In this document: positions 9,166 to 18,750 of the stretch, piece by piece
Numbering within the stretch: the stretch's first letter is position 1
Layout: each line of letters begins with the position of its first letter
From: Micromonospora inyonensis
GTDB lineage: Bacteria > Actinomycetota > Actinomycetes > Mycobacteriales > Micromonosporaceae
NCBI RefSeq assembly: GCF_900091415.1
Contig: NZ_FMHU01000002.1
Span: forward strand, 3,038,001-3,102,000
Reading direction: 5' to 3'
Length of the DNA: 64,000 bases
Position numbers and translations under genes: made by a program
The notes under the pieces: model-generated
The model's database searches: none
What the model was told of the DNA's origin: nothing
What the model saw: the letters and a program-made list of their open reading frames with translations, nothing else

Positions 9166-10677
9166 TCAGAGCACGAAGGCGTCCGTCCAGAGCGCGCCGG
9201 AGCGGCCGGAGAGCGAGTCCAGCATCGCCACCGCCTGCGAGTCGGTGAGCAGCGCGACGAAGTCGACGATGGCCCGGCCCCGGGCGCGCGCCGAGCGGTC
9301 CGCGGTGCGCGGGTGCAGCTCCGCCTCGGCCAGCTCGACCAGGTCGTGCAGGCGGCGGGGCAGCCGGGACTCCTCCTCGGGGTCGAGGAGCCACTCCCAG
9401 AGCGCCTCGACCAGCGTGCCGAGCAGCCGGGCCTGGCCGCGCTGGTGCAGCGCGAGGTCCGGCCGGGCCAGCACGAACCGGTGGTGGACGAACTTGAGCA
9501 CCTGCACCTCGTGCCACTGCGGCGCGGCGAGCTGCACGTGCCCGGAGCGCACCGACGGCTCCCGGACCACCTGGATCGCGTCGACGAAGCGGGTGGTCCA
9601 GCGGGCGGAGAAGCGGGCCACGTACTGCTCCGCCTCGATCGAGCCGTCGAACGGCAGGGCGAGCAGGCCCTCGACGACTTCCCGGCGGACGTGCTCGACG
9701 GCGGCGGCGAACGCCTCGTCGTCGGCGATCCAGCCGTCCTTGCGGTGCAGTTGCCGGCGCAACCGCTCGATCGCCGCGCCGGGACGGCGTGCGGTGCTGG
9801 CCAGCGCCGCGTCGGTGACCGACCGGTAGTGACCGTGCTCCTTCTGCCAGGCGGTCAGCTCGGCGGCCACCGCGCCCTGCTGGAGCACGCCGACCCGGTG
9901 GAAGTCCTCCACATCGTGGATGGCGTACGCGACGTCGTCGGCGGTGTCCATCACCGACGCCTCGACGGTCTGCTGCCAGTCCGCGATCCGCCCCACGAAC
10001 GGTTCCCGGGCCTGTCGCAGGTCGTCCAGTTCGGTGCGGTAGGCGCCGAACTTCGCCGAGCCGCTGGCCGGGTCGTCCGCCGGGGCGGCGGCACCCCGGG
10101 GCGGTGGGTCCAGGTGCCGGGGATGCGGGTCGGGGTGGTCCAGCCGGGTCCACGGGTACTTCAGCATCGCGGCCCGCACCGCCGCGGTCAGGTCGAGGCC
10201 GATGGTGGCCGCGCCGCCGATCTCGGTCGAGGTGACGATCCGGTACGACTGGGCGTTGCCCTCGAAGCCGTCGGGCAGGCCGAGACGCTGGCGGGCCAGC
10301 CGGTCCAGCACCCGCTCCCCCAGGTGCCCGAAGGGCGGGTGGCCGAGGTCGTGGGCGAGCGCGGCAGCCTCCACCACGTCCGGGTCGCAGCCGCCGAGGG
10401 CGGCCAGCAGGTCCCGGTAGCGGTCGTCGGCGGTGAGCCGCTCGGCGATGGCCCGGGCGACCTGGGCGACCTTGAGGCTGTGGGTGAGGCGGTTGTGCAC
10501 CAGCAGGCCGGAACCGCCGGGGCTGACCACCTGGGTCACACCGCCGAGGCGGGTGAAGAAGGGCGAGCCCACGATCCGGTCCCGGTCGGCACGGAACGGA
10601 CTCGCCGCGAGGTCACCCAGGGCGCGGGCGCTGCCGCCGAAGAGCCGCCGGGCCCGGGGGTCCGCAGGTTGTTCCAT
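9166..10677 (-). CDS. dgt: Deoxyguanosinetriphosphate triphosphohydrolase-like protein
   Basis: A 503-residue HD-superfamily phosphohydrolase. It contains RLGGVTQVV, an early His in [11 protein letters not shown], the HD pair in [16 protein letters not shown], and the downstream [14 protein letters not shown]. These are the dGTPase family signatures. The role is cleavage of dNTPs to nucleosides and triphosphate, controlling dNTP pools. The open frame extends upstream to 10755, but ATG 10677 gives the family-like start [16 protein letters not shown] glycine/proline-rich insertion near residue 195 is unusual but in frame. It is divergent from tex. Confidence 0.93.
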   Translation of the reverse strand: MEQPADPRARRLFGGSARALGDLAASPFRADRDRIVGSPFFTRLGGVTQVVSPGGSGLLVHNRLTHSLKVAQVARAIAERLTADDRYRDLLAALGGCDPDVVEAAALAHDLGHPPFGHLGERVLDRLARQRLGLPDGFEGNAQSYRIVTSTEIGGAATIGLDLTAAVRAAMLKYPWTRLDHPDPHPRHLDPPPRGAAAPADDPASGSAKFGAYRTELDDLRQAREPFVGRIADWQQTVEASVMDTADDVAYAIHDVEDFHRVGVLQQGAVAAELTAWQKEHGHYRSVTDAALASTARRPGAAIERLRRQLHRKDGWIADDEAFAAAVEHVRREVVEGLLALPFDGSIEAEQYVARFSARWTTRFVDAIQVVREPSVRSGHVQLAAPQWHEVQVLKFVHHRFVLARPDLALHQRGQARLLGTLVEALWEWLLDPEEESRLPRRLHDLVELAEAELHPRTADRSARARGRAIVDFVALLTDSQAVAMLDSLSGRSGALWTDAFVL

Positions 10678-10795
10678 GATCGCCACGCTAGCGCAGCGAC
10701 ACCGTCCGGCGCGCCCACGTACCGCCACGACGACCGTGTCAGCGTGGGGCGGCACAATGCAGGACGGAACCCACCGGAGAAGGCGGATCAGAACA

Positions 10796-13231
10796 GTGAC
10801 CCAGTCCGTTCATCAGCGGATCGCCGAGGAACTCGGCGTCACCGAACGTCAGGTACGCGCAGCCGTGGAGCTGCTCGACGGCGGCGCCACCGTGCCGTTC
10901 ATCGCCCGCTACCGCAAGGAGGCCACCGGCCTGCTCGACGACGCGCAGCTGCGCACCCTCGAGGAGCGGCTGCGCTACCTGCGCGAGCTGGACGAGCGGC
11001 GGGCCGCCATCCTGGAGTCGATCCGCAGCCAGGGCAAGCTCGACGAGGCCCTGGAAGCGCAGATCGTGGCCGCCGACTCGAAGGCCCGGCTGGAGGACAT
11101 CTACCTGCCGTACAAGCCGAAGCGGCGGACCCGGGCGCAGATCGCCCGGGAGGCGGGGCTGGAGCCGCTGGCGGACACGCTGCTGGCCGACCCGACGCAG
11201 GACCCGAAGGCCGTCGCCGCCGGCTTCGTCGACGCGGAGAAGGGCGTCGCCGATCCGGCCGCCGCCCTGGAGGGTGCGCGGGCCATCCTCATCGAGCGGT
11301 TCGCCGAGGACGCCGACCTGATCGGCACGCTGCGCGAGCAGATGTGGTCGCGGGGTCGCCTGGTCGCCCGGGTACGCGAGGGACAGGAGACGGTTGGCGC
11401 GAAGTTCGCCGACTACTTCGACTTCACCGAGCCGTTCCCGAAGCTCCCCTCGCACCGGATCCTGGCGATGCTGCGGGGCGAGAAGGAGGGTGTGCTCGAC
11501 CTGACCATGGACCCGGAGCCCGGCGGCGACGCCGACGCCCCGGTCACCGGCCCGACCCGGTACGAGGCGGCCATCGCCGGCCGCTTCGGCGTCAGCGACT
11601 CCGGCCGGCCGGCGGACCGCTGGCTGGCCGACACGGTGCGCTGGGCCTGGCGTACCCGGATCCTCATCCACCTCGGCGCGGACCTGCGGATGCGGCTGTG
11701 GCAGGCGGCCGAGGACGAGGCGGTCCGGGTCTTCGCCACCAACCTGCGGGACCTGCTGCTCGCCGCACCGGCCGGCACCCGCCCGACCATGGGCCTCGAC
11801 CCGGGCCTGCGGACCGGGGTCAAGGTGGCCGTGGTGGACGCCACCGGCAAGGTGGTCGCCACCGACACCATCTACCCGCACGAGCCGCGCCGGCAGTGGG
11901 ACGCCTCGATCGCCACCCTGGCCACGCTGGCCGCCGCGCACGGCGTGGAGCTGGTGGCGATCGGCAACGGCACCGCCAGCCGGGAGACCGACAAGCTCGC
12001 CGGTGACCTGATCAAGCGGCACCCGGAGCTGACGCTGACCAAGGTGGTGGTCTCCGAGGCCGGCGCGTCGGTCTACTCCGCCTCCGCGTACGCCTCGCAG
12101 GAGCTGCCCGGCCTGGACGTCTCGCTGCGCGGGGCGGTCTCCATCGCCCGCCGCCTCCAGGACCCGCTCGCCGAGCTGGTCAAGATCGACCCGCGTTCGA
12201 TCGGCGTCGGGCAGTACCAGCACGACCTGTCCGAGGTGAAGCTGTCCCGCTCGCTGGACGCCGTGGTCGAGGACTGCGTGAACGCGGTCGGCGTGGACGT
12301 CAACACCGCCTCCGCGCCGCTGCTGACCCGGGTCTCCGGCATCGGCGCCGGGCTGGCCGAGAACATCGTCCTGCACCGGGACGCCAACGGGCCGTTCCGG
12401 ACCCGGGCCGAGCTGAAAAAGGTGCCCCGGCTCGGGCCGAAGGCGTTCGAGCAGTGCGCCGGCTTCCTGCGCATCCCCGGCGGCGACGACCCGCTGGACT
12501 CCTCCAGCGTGCACCCCGAGGCGTACCCGGTGGTGCGGCGCATCCTCGCCCACACCGGGCAGGACGTGCGCTCGCTGATCGGGAAGAGCACCATCCTGCG
12601 CGGGCTGAAGGCGACCGACTTCGTCGACGACACGTTCGGCCTGCCCACGGTCACCGACATCCTGGCGGAGCTGGAGAAGCCGGGACGCGACCCGCGACCG
12701 GAGTTCCGGACCGCGACCTTCGTCGAGGGCGTGGAGAAGATCGGTGACCTGACCCCGGGGATGATCCTGGAGGGCGTGGTCACCAACGTGGCCGCCTTCG
12801 GCGCGTTCGTGGACGTCGGCGTGCACCAGGACGGCCTCGTGCACGTCTCGGCGATGTCGCACACCTTCGTCAAGGACCCTCGCGACGTGGTCAAGTCCGG
12901 GGACGTCGTCCGGGTCAAGGTGCTCGACGTGGACGTGCCGCGCAAGCGGATCTCGCTGACCCTGCGGCTGGACGACGAGCCGGGCACGCCCACCGGTCGT
13001 GGCCCGGCCGACGGTGGCCGGCGGGAGCGCGGCGGCCCCCGGGGCGACCAGGGCGGCCGCGACTCCCGGGGTGACCAGGGCGGACGCGGCGACCGGGGAT
13101 CCTCGGCGACGGACCGGGGCGGTGCCCGGGGTTCACGCGGCGGCGCGCCGCAGCGCCAGGGGCGCGGCGGTGCCACGCCGCCGCCGTCCGGGGCGATGGC
13201 CGACGCCCTCCGCCGCGCCGGCCTGGCCTGA
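10796..13231 (+). CDS. tex: Tex family RNA-binding transcription accessory protein
   Basis: 811 residues. The Tex N-terminal region ([28 protein letters not shown]) is followed by a YqgF/RNase H-like domain beginning at [16 protein letters not shown]. Next come helix-hairpin-helix motifs ([19 protein letters not shown]), then an S1 domain ([24 protein letters not shown]). The last 90 or so residues form a Gly/Arg/Asp-rich RGG-like tail, common in actinobacterial RNA-binding proteins. GTG 10796 gives the standard start [14 protein letters not shown]; an in-frame ATG at 10757 is also possible. Tex proteins bind nucleic acids and influence transcription; the exact role here is unknown. Confidence 0.95.
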   Translation: MTQSVHQRIAEELGVTERQVRAAVELLDGGATVPFIARYRKEATGLLDDAQLRTLEERLRYLRELDERRAAILESIRSQGKLDEALEAQIVAADSKARLEDIYLPYKPKRRTRAQIAREAGLEPLADTLLADPTQDPKAVAAGFVDAEKGVADPAAALEGARAILIERFAEDADLIGTLREQMWSRGRLVARVREGQETVGAKFADYFDFTEPFPKLPSHRILAMLRGEKEGVLDLTMDPEPGGDADAPVTGPTRYEAAIAGRFGVSDSGRPADRWLADTVRWAWRTRILIHLGADLRMRLWQAAEDEAVRVFATNLRDLLLAAPAGTRPTMGLDPGLRTGVKVAVVDATGKVVATDTIYPHEPRRQWDASIATLATLAAAHGVELVAIGNGTASRETDKLAGDLIKRHPELTLTKVVVSEAGASVYSASAYASQELPGLDVSLRGAVSIARRLQDPLAELVKIDPRSIGVGQYQHDLSEVKLSRSLDAVVEDCVNAVGVDVNTASAPLLTRVSGIGAGLAENIVLHRDANGPFRTRAELKKVPRLGPKAFEQCAGFLRIPGGDDPLDSSSVHPEAYPVVRRILAHTGQDVRSLIGKSTILRGLKATDFVDDTFGLPTVTDILAELEKPGRDPRPEFRTATFVEGVEKIGDLTPGMILEGVVTNVAAFGAFVDVGVHQDGLVHVSAMSHTFVKDPRDVVKSGDVVRVKVLDVDVPRKRISLTLRLDDEPGTPTGRGPADGGRRERGGPRGDQGGRDSRGDQGGRGDRGSSATDRGGARGSRGGAPQRQGRGGATPPPSGAMADALRRAGLA

Positions 13232-13264
13232 TCCGAAGGCCGTCCGATCCGGCGAGGCGTCGGG

Positions 13265-13316
13265 CCACCTGTGAGTCTGGTCGTTCCCCGGTCGGGCCGG
13301 CCGGACTCACAGGTGG
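13265..13316. terminator. Strong hairpin downstream of tex
   Basis: CCACCTGTGAGTC (13265-13277) pairs perfectly with GACTCACAGGTGG (13304-13316). The stem can be extended inward by six more pairs, including two G-U pairs. A second copy of the right arm core, CAGGTGGCCC at 13322-13331, could pair with 13262-13271 as an alternative. No U-tract follows, as is usual for actinobacterial terminators. Confidence 0.7.
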
Positions 13317-13490
13317 GTTGGCAGGTGGCCCGCTCTGCTGCCGCCCGCCGGAGATCTGGTAAGGCTGTGTGGCGGCACAGCTGGACGCGCGCGCCCCGGA
13401 AGGCCCACAGTGACGCTGCCTGCTCGGCACGACGGAACCGCACCGTAGCCCGCGCCGCCAGCGGACGGCCGGCGGCGTACCGTCGGGGTC

Positions 13491-13925
13491 GTGGGTGAGG
13501 GCGACGGCCGGGACTGGCGGGAGCAGCGACAGCGGGCGGTGCGGGCGCACGCCGCCGCGGACGAACGGCGACGCGCCGCCGAGCGGGCCGAGGCCGCCGA
13601 TCTGGTCGCCGGGTTCGTCGCCGAGGCGATCCGGCGCGGACTGCGACCGACCCCGCTGGTGGCCGGTTCCTACTCCGGCGGTGGGCGGTACCGCACCGGC
13701 CTGACCGGCTGGTACGTCGACCGTGCCGCGACGCGGGCGGTGGACGTCGAGGGGCGGTTCTACCTGCTGACCGTGCCGGGTGGCCTGCGGGCCCGGCTGT
13801 TCGGGGCGACGCCGCGCCCGCACCCCGCGCCACTGATCGTCGGGGAGGGCGGCCGGGACGGTGACTCCGTCCCGCTGCGGGAACTGCTCAGCCGACGGCT
13901 CGACGCGGGCGACGACTGGCCGTGA
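13491..13925 (+). CDS. Conserved hypothetical protein
   Basis: A 144-residue soluble protein I do not recognise. The first 55 residues are a charged, Arg/Ala-rich helix (WREQRQRAVRAHAAADERRR) that could form a coiled coil. A beta-rich segment follows (GRYRTGLTGWYVDRAATRAV, FYLLTVPGG). Good third-position GC and the GTG start just after GTCGGGGTC support coding. Its 3' end overlaps the convergent DUF389 gene by 38 bases. Confidence 0.7.
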   Translation: MGEGDGRDWREQRQRAVRAHAAADERRRAAERAEAADLVAGFVAEAIRRGLRPTPLVAGSYSGGGRYRTGLTGWYVDRAATRAVDVEGRFYLLTVPGGLRARLFGATPRPHPAPLIVGEGGRDGDSVPLRELLSRRLDAGDDWP

Positions 13926-14862
13926 CCGGTCCGGTGGCGCGTCGGGCCACCCGCCACCACCAGAACTGCTGCACGGCCAGGGTGAGCAGCCCGGACACCA
14001 CGATCGCGCAGATGTTGATCAAAAGTTGCAGCATCGAGCCGCCCGCCTCGTGCCACACCCCGTAGGCCAGGGCGACCGCCGCGTTCGCGGCGGCCGGCAC
14101 CGTGGTCACCGAGATCAGCACGCCGACCAGGCTGCCGGACTTCTTCGAGGTGAGCGAGAGCATGCCGGCGACCCCGGCGAGCAGGCCGACCACCCAGGAG
14201 AGGGCGTCGGGACGCCAGATGAAGTCGGTCACCGGCCGCTCGGCGAGCAGCATCCCCCGGTTGACCAGGCCGGCGGTGGTCAGCGCCCAGGTGCTCAGGA
14301 TGGTGAGCACGATCGCGATCAGGAAGCCGACCACCAGGGCCTGCACCGACCGGACGATGATCCGGGGCTTGCGGCGCAGCAGGGCGACGCAGAGCGCGGC
14401 GAGCGGCCCGAACTCGGGGCCGACCACCATCGCGCCGACGATCAGGATGGGCTGGTCCAGCAGCACCGCGATGCCGGAGAGCATGGTGGCCACGACGATC
14501 AGCACCAGATAGGTGCCCGACAATTCGGTCTGCTCACCGGTCTTGGCGGCGATCTCGTCCCAGACGACGGCGTCGTCGGCGTGCCCCGGGGCCTCCCGGG
14601 CGGCCCGCTCGGCGGCCGAGGAGAGGGTCAGCTCGACGTCGTCGGCGCTGACCCCGCCCCGGGCCTCCACGCCGAGTTCCTGGAGGCGGTGCAACACGTG
14701 GTCGGCGCTCTCCCGGACCACGTCGCAGAGGATCAGGTCGCCGGCCGGCTGGCGGGCGGCTCCCGGCAGGACGGCCAGGTGGGCCACGCCCGGGTCGGCG
14801 GCGAGCAGGTCGGCCACCGCCTCGGACCGGTCGGCCGGTGCGATGATCCTCAAGTGCAGCAC
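13888..14862 (-). CDS. DUF389 domain membrane protein
   Basis: A 324-residue membrane protein. The N-terminal soluble domain of about 110 residues begins MLHLRIIAPADRSEAV. The DUF389 core follows, with VGAMVVGPEFGPLAALCVAL as its most conserved segment and about six membrane helices between residues 130 and 310. The family has no established function; in actinomycetes it is a common stand-alone gene. Its last 38 bases overlap the convergent gene at 13491-13925. Confidence 0.9.
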   Translation of the reverse strand: MLHLRIIAPADRSEAVADLLAADPGVAHLAVLPGAARQPAGDLILCDVVRESADHVLHRLQELGVEARGGVSADDVELTLSSAAERAAREAPGHADDAVVWDEIAAKTGEQTELSGTYLVLIVVATMLSGIAVLLDQPILIVGAMVVGPEFGPLAALCVALLRRKPRIIVRSVQALVVGFLIAIVLTILSTWALTTAGLVNRGMLLAERPVTDFIWRPDALSWVVGLLAGVAGMLSLTSKKSGSLVGVLISVTTVPAAANAAVALAYGVWHEAGGSMLQLLINICAIVVSGLLTLAVQQFWWWRVARRATGPVTASRRPRRAVG

Positions 14863-14919
14863 GGACGGGCTCCCTGCGGTCGGGCGGCGTACCTGCCGCC
14901 GGCCGCAGCACTCTACCCG

Positions 14920-15567
14920 TCAGGGGCCGTTCCGACGCGTCCGGAAAACCGGGGCGGCCGAGATGGCGTAGCAGTTCATCCGCCGGCCCTCCCGGGTCGC
15001 GTACTCCCCCACCAGGGTCCATCCGGCCCGGCGGTAGAAGGCGTTGACCGGGTCGTTGCCCTCGGCGTCGGTGGTCAGGTAGGCGTCGTCCACCCCGCGT
15101 TCCCGCACCCGTCGCCACCACGCGTCGATCAGCTGCCGGCCCCGGCCACCACCGGCCGCCGCCGGGTCGACGCAGATCGAGCTGAGCAGCGCCCCACGCG
15201 CCGCCACCGGGACGTCCCCCCGGTACGCGATGCCGCGTACCAGGCGCCCGACGGCGCGCGGGTCGCGCAGGGCGGGACGGACGGCGGCGACGGCCATCCG
15301 GTGGCCGCGCCGACGCAGCAGCCGGCGGAAGAAGCCGTCGGGCCTGACGGTGCCGACCACCACCCCGAGCAGCCGGCCGTCCTCGCCCCGCGACACCACG
15401 GTGACCGCGTCCGGGTCGTCGACGAACCCGGCGTAGAACTCGCGCAGGAACGGCGCGCCGAGGCTGGACAGGAAGAACCGGGGAAAGGCCCGCAGGTGCA
15501 GGGCGGCTGCGGCGGGCACGTCGTCGTCGGCCAGCGCGGCCAGGTCGACCAGGTCGGCTCCGGTCAT
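14920..15567 (-). CDS. GNAT family N-acetyltransferase
   Basis: 215 residues with a GNAT fold. The acetyl-CoA-binding loop is AAAGGGRGRQLIDAWWRR (R-x-x-G-x-G/R type), followed by AYLTTDAEGNDPVNAFYRRAGW, typical for the C-terminal half. It is the downstream partner of the glycosyltransferase gene, with a 4-base overlap, so it may N- or O-acetylate a sugar precursor or glycan of this cluster. Substrate specificity is not evident. Confidence in the family is high; the glycan link rests on the operon only. Confidence 0.86.
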   Translation of the reverse strand: MTGADLVDLAALADDDVPAAAALHLRAFPRFFLSSLGAPFLREFYAGFVDDPDAVTVVSRGEDGRLLGVVVGTVRPDGFFRRLLRRRGHRMAVAAVRPALRDPRAVGRLVRGIAYRGDVPVAARGALLSSICVDPAAAGGGRGRQLIDAWWRRVRERGVDDAYLTTDAEGNDPVNAFYRRAGWTLVGEYATREGRRMNCYAISAAPVFRTRRNGP

Positions 15568-16808
15568 CGACGCCGCCCGGTCGCCACGGCCGCCCGCAGC
15601 GCCGCCTCGATCCGGGCGACCCCGGCGGCGACGGAGAAGGTCCGCTCGTAGTACTCCCGGCCGGCCACGCCCAGCAGGTGCAGCTTCTCCCGACCGAGTT
15701 GGCAGGACTCGCGGATGGCGGCGGCCACCGAGCCGGGGTCGCCGGGTCGGGCGGTGATGCCCGCGCCGCTGTCCCGCGCCACCGTGGTGGCGTCCCCCTC
15801 CGCCGCCACCAGCAGGGCCCGACCGGCGGCGAGGGTGGCCTGCACCTTGCTCGGCATGGTGTACGCCGACATGCCACCCGGCCGGAGACCGACGTAGTGG
15901 ACGTCACCCGCGGCCATCAGGGCGGGCATCCGTTCCCGGGGCAGCCGGCCGAGGAAGCGGAGGTTGGTCAGGCCGAGCGTCGAGGCGCGGTCCCGCAGCC
16001 GCCGCTCGGCCGTGCCGGAGCCGGCGACCAGGCAGAGCAACCGGGGGTCGTCGACCAGGGCACACGCGTCGACCAGCACGTCGAGGCCCTGCGCCTCGCC
16101 GAGGGTGCCCGCGTAGACCAGCACCACCCGGTCCGCCGGGATACCGAGCTCGGCGCGCAGGTCGGGAGCCGGGGGCGTCGGGGTCTCGTCCGCCCACATC
16201 GGAATGTGCACGAGCTTCTCCTCCGGCACGCCACGCCGGGCCAGCAGTTCGCCGACGCCGGGCGAGATGTAAGCGACCCGGGCGGCGGCCCGGTACATCG
16301 CCGCGCACCAGGTGTGCATCGCCCGTTCGGCGAGCGGACGCCCGCGGCGTCCGGCGTCGAGGAAGCCGCTGGCCCGGACGCTGTCCGGCCACAGGTCCAA
16401 CACGTGCAGCACCACGGGCACCCGGTGGGCGTACCGGACGAACCACATCGGCGCGGCGACGGTGATCGGCGAGTTGCTCACCCAGAGCGCGTCGAGTCCC
16501 CGTAACGCGGGTGTGCCGGAGACGAGAGCGGAGGCGGCGAACGAGCCGTAGGTGGCCAGCCGGCGCAGGGCCGAACCATCGTGGCTGGGGTAGAGGGCCA
16601 CCCGCCGGACGTGGACGCCGTCGGCGACCTCGTCGGCGCGACGGGTGATCCGGTGACCGGGGGCGATCCGGCCGGTGGGCCAGTTCGGAAAACCGGTGAG
16701 CACCTGCACGTCGTGGCCCCGGGCGACCAGGCCACGGGCGAGGACGCCGGGCAGTGCGGCCGGACCGGGCTCCGGGTCGAACCACTGGCTGAGCAGGCCG
16801 AGCCGCAT
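15564..16808 (-). CDS. Family 4 glycosyltransferase (WbuB-like)
   Basis: A 414-residue GT-B enzyme. The N-terminal acceptor-side domain begins MRLGLLSQWFDPEPGPAA. The donor domain has LVYAGTLGEAQGLDVLVDA, LRFLGRLPRERMPALMAAGD and the distal GGMSAYTMPSKVQATLAAGR. These features fit the WbuB/L-fucosamine-transferring branch of GT4. Such a donor would match the UDP-FucNAc genes capE/F/G in this window; that is an inference. It is transcribed leftwards with the acetyltransferase and is divergent from the aminotransferase gene. Confidence 0.9.
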   Translation of the reverse strand: MRLGLLSQWFDPEPGPAALPGVLARGLVARGHDVQVLTGFPNWPTGRIAPGHRITRRADEVADGVHVRRVALYPSHDGSALRRLATYGSFAASALVSGTPALRGLDALWVSNSPITVAAPMWFVRYAHRVPVVLHVLDLWPDSVRASGFLDAGRRGRPLAERAMHTWCAAMYRAAARVAYISPGVGELLARRGVPEEKLVHIPMWADETPTPPAPDLRAELGIPADRVVLVYAGTLGEAQGLDVLVDACALVDDPRLLCLVAGSGTAERRLRDRASTLGLTNLRFLGRLPRERMPALMAAGDVHYVGLRPGGMSAYTMPSKVQATLAAGRALLVAAEGDATTVARDSGAGITARPGDPGSVAAAIRESCQLGREKLHLLGVAGREYYERTFSVAAGVARIEAALRAAVATGRRR

Positions 16809-16896
16809 ACCCTCACCTCACTGCCAAAACGGTGCAATAAGCCGGAATAGCCCCTCTAGCGGACAGGCGCAGCTTATCCTCAGCCGCAGCAATTAG

Positions 16897-16919
16897 TGCG
16901 TAAATCGCATAACAGGAGG
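16897..16919 (+). promoter_or_regulatory. AT-rich motifs and Shine-Dalgarno before aminotransferase gene
   Basis: TGCGTAAATCGCATAAC (16897-16913) is an AT-rich block in a GC-rich intergenic region, directly followed by AGGAGG (16914-16919) positioned 6 bases before ATG 16926. GTAAATCGC and CGCATAAC both recur at 20988-21007, upstream of other glycan genes. TGCGTAAA recurs at 28257-28264 before the M14 peptidase. The ribosome binding site is clear; a shared regulator is speculative. Confidence 0.4.
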
Positions 16920-16925
16920 ACCCGG

Positions 16926-18080
16926 ATGCAGGACCGCACTCTTCCCTTCGCGCTGCCGGACGTCGGAGAGGCGGAGATCGCCGCTGTCACGTCCGCGATC
17001 CGGTCCGGCTGGCTCTCCAGCGGCCCGCTCGTGCGCGAGTTCGAGGAGCGGTTCGCCGCGTACTGCGGGCCGGGCCTCACCGCCGTCGCGGTGAACTCGG
17101 CGACCGCCGGCCTGCACCTGGCGCTGGAGGCCCTGGGGGTGGGGCCCGGCACGGAGGTCCTCGTGCCGACCTGGACCTTCACCGCCACCGCCGAGGTCGT
17201 GGTGCACGTCGGTGCGGTCCCGGTCCTGGTGGACGTCGACCCGGCGACCCTGAACATCGACCTCGACGACGCCGCCCGCAAGGTCACCGGACGCACCGTC
17301 GCCGTCCTGCCGGTGCACTTCGCCGGCCAGCCGGTCGACGCCACCCGGCTGCACGAGTTCGCCCGCCGGCACGGCGTGGCCGTGGTCGAGGACGCCGCGC
17401 ACGCCTTCCCCGCCGCCAGTGGCGGTGTCCCGGTGGGTGCCGGCCCGACCGCCGCCACCGTCTTCAGCTTCTACGCCACCAAGACCATCACCACCGGCGA
17501 GGGCGGCATGCTGGTCACCCGGGATCCCGACCTCGCCCGCCGGGCCCGGGTGATGCGGCTGCACGGCTTCGACCGGGACGGCTTCGACCGCTACCGCAGC
17601 GACCGGCCCGCCTGGCGGTACGACGTGGTCGAGGCCGGTTTCAAGAACAACCTGACCGACCCGGCGGCGGCGATGGGGCTGGTGCAGCTCGCCCGCGCCG
17701 AGTCGATGCGGCGGCGACGGGAGGAGATCGCCGGCCGCTACCGGGCGGCGTTCGCCGGCCTGCCGCTGGACCCGCCCCCGCCCGCCCCGGAGCGGGACGT
17801 GCACGCCTGGCACCTCTTCGTGGTCCGGCTACGTCCGGACGCCCCGGTCGACCGGGACCGGTTCATCACCGAGATGTCCCGGCTCGGCGTCGGGTGCAGC
17901 GTCCACTTCATCCCGCTGCACCAGCACACCCACTGGCGTCGTCGGCTCGCGCTGACCGACGACATGTTCCCCGTCGCGAGCCGCGAGTTCGAGCGGGTGG
18001 TGAGCCTGCCGCTCTTCTCGGCGATGGACGACGACCAGGTGGATCTCGTCATCCGTACCGTCAGCAAGGTCCTGCAATGA
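16926..18080 (+). CDS. DegT/DnrJ/EryC1/StrS aminotransferase
   Basis: A 384-residue PLP-dependent sugar aminotransferase. The pyridoxal-binding Lys186 lies in FYATKTITTGEGG, and other family landmarks are NSATAGLHLALEA, VEDAAHAFPA, NLTDPAAAMGL and CSVHFIPLH. These enzymes transaminate nucleotide keto-sugars, typically UDP-4-keto sugars, to make amino sugars for surface glycans. It is coupled by ATGA overlap to the initiating sugar transferase, suggesting that its amino-sugar product is the first sugar loaded on the lipid carrier, as in PglE/PglC-type pathways (inference). AGGAGG supports this start over the in-frame codon at 16896. Confidence 0.93.
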   Translation: MQDRTLPFALPDVGEAEIAAVTSAIRSGWLSSGPLVREFEERFAAYCGPGLTAVAVNSATAGLHLALEALGVGPGTEVLVPTWTFTATAEVVVHVGAVPVLVDVDPATLNIDLDDAARKVTGRTVAVLPVHFAGQPVDATRLHEFARRHGVAVVEDAAHAFPAASGGVPVGAGPTAATVFSFYATKTITTGEGGMLVTRDPDLARRARVMRLHGFDRDGFDRYRSDRPAWRYDVVEAGFKNNLTDPAAAMGLVQLARAESMRRRREEIAGRYRAAFAGLPLDPPPPAPERDVHAWHLFVVRLRPDAPVDRDRFITEMSRLGVGCSVHFIPLHQHTHWRRRLALTDDMFPVASREFERVVSLPLFSAMDDDQVDLVIRTVSKVLQ

Positions 18081-18664
18081 TCAAACGAGGTTTCGACATC
18101 GTCGCCGCGGCGGTGGGGCTGGTGCTCTGCGCCCCGCTGCTGCTCGTGATCGCCGTGGCGATCCGGTGGGAGGACGGCGGGCCGGTGCTGTTCCGGCAGG
18201 AACGCACCGGTCGACGTGGCCGCCCCTTCCACATCCACAAGTTCCGCACCATGCGCGCCGCACCGGGCCCGGAGGTCACCGCCGACGGCGACGACCGGAT
18301 CACCCGGGTCGGCCGGCTCCTGCGGGCCAGCAAGCTCGACGAGCTGCCGCAGCTCTACGACGTCCTGCTCGGCCGCATGAGCCTGGTCGGTCCCCGTCCG
18401 GAGGTCCGCCGCTACGTCGACCACTGGCCGTCGGTGGCGCGGTGGCGCATCCTGTCGGTCCGGCCGGGCATCACCGACCCGGCGTCGATCGCCTACCGCG
18501 ACGAGTCGGCGGAGCTGGCCCGCGCGGACCGGCCGGAGGAGTACTACGTCTCGGTGGTGCTGCCCCGCAAGGTGGAACTCTACGTGCGGTACGTCGAGAC
18601 CCGCAGCTTCCTCGGCGACCTGCTGATCCTCGCCCGTACGGTGCAGGCGGTCCTGGGCCGCTGA
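18077..18664 (+). CDS. Initiating sugar-phosphate transferase (PglC-like)
   Basis: 195 residues, the short monotopic polyprenyl-phosphate sugar-1-phosphate transferase type. The N-terminal re-entrant membrane helix is RGFDIVAAAVGLVLCAPLLL. Catalytic and binding motifs are FRQERTGRRGRPF, HKFRTM, SKLDELPQLYDVLLGRMSLVGPRPE and VRPGITDPASI. It would transfer a sugar phosphate from a UDP-sugar to undecaprenyl phosphate, starting repeat-unit assembly on the inner membrane face. The short size, without the extra helices of WcaJ/CpsE, matches PglC. A terminator hairpin follows. Confidence 0.93.
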   Translation: MIKRGFDIVAAAVGLVLCAPLLLVIAVAIRWEDGGPVLFRQERTGRRGRPFHIHKFRTMRAAPGPEVTADGDDRITRVGRLLRASKLDELPQLYDVLLGRMSLVGPRPEVRRYVDHWPSVARWRILSVRPGITDPASIAYRDESAELARADRPEEYYVSVVLPRKVELYVRYVETRSFLGDLLILARTVQAVLGR

Positions 18665-18692
18665 GCCCCGCCGGGCCGGACGCCACGCGGAC

Positions 18693-18724
18693 AACCCCGC
18701 CGACCGGAGTGGGTCGGCGGGGTT
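18693..18724. terminator. Bidirectional hairpin terminator
   Basis: A perfect 13-bp stem, AACCCCGCCGACC (18693-18705) with GGTCGGCGGGGTT (18712-18724), and a 6-base loop GGAGTG. It lies between the convergent ends of the sugar transferase and CapF-like genes, so it can stop transcription from both sides. Confidence 0.8.
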
Positions 18725-18750
18725 GGCGGTGTCCGCGGGCGGCGGGACGG

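Noticed and set aside
7973..10153. Long minus-strand open frame (726 codons) antisense to the MBL-fold and dGTPase genes
   Set aside because: It has the Arg/Pro/Gly-rich composition of a GC-skew shadow frame and no family motifs; the genes on the other frames are clearly real.
8758..12006. Plus-strand open frame of 1,082 codons over dgt and tex
   Set aside because: Out of frame with tex and antisense to dgt; low-complexity high-GC shadow with no domains.
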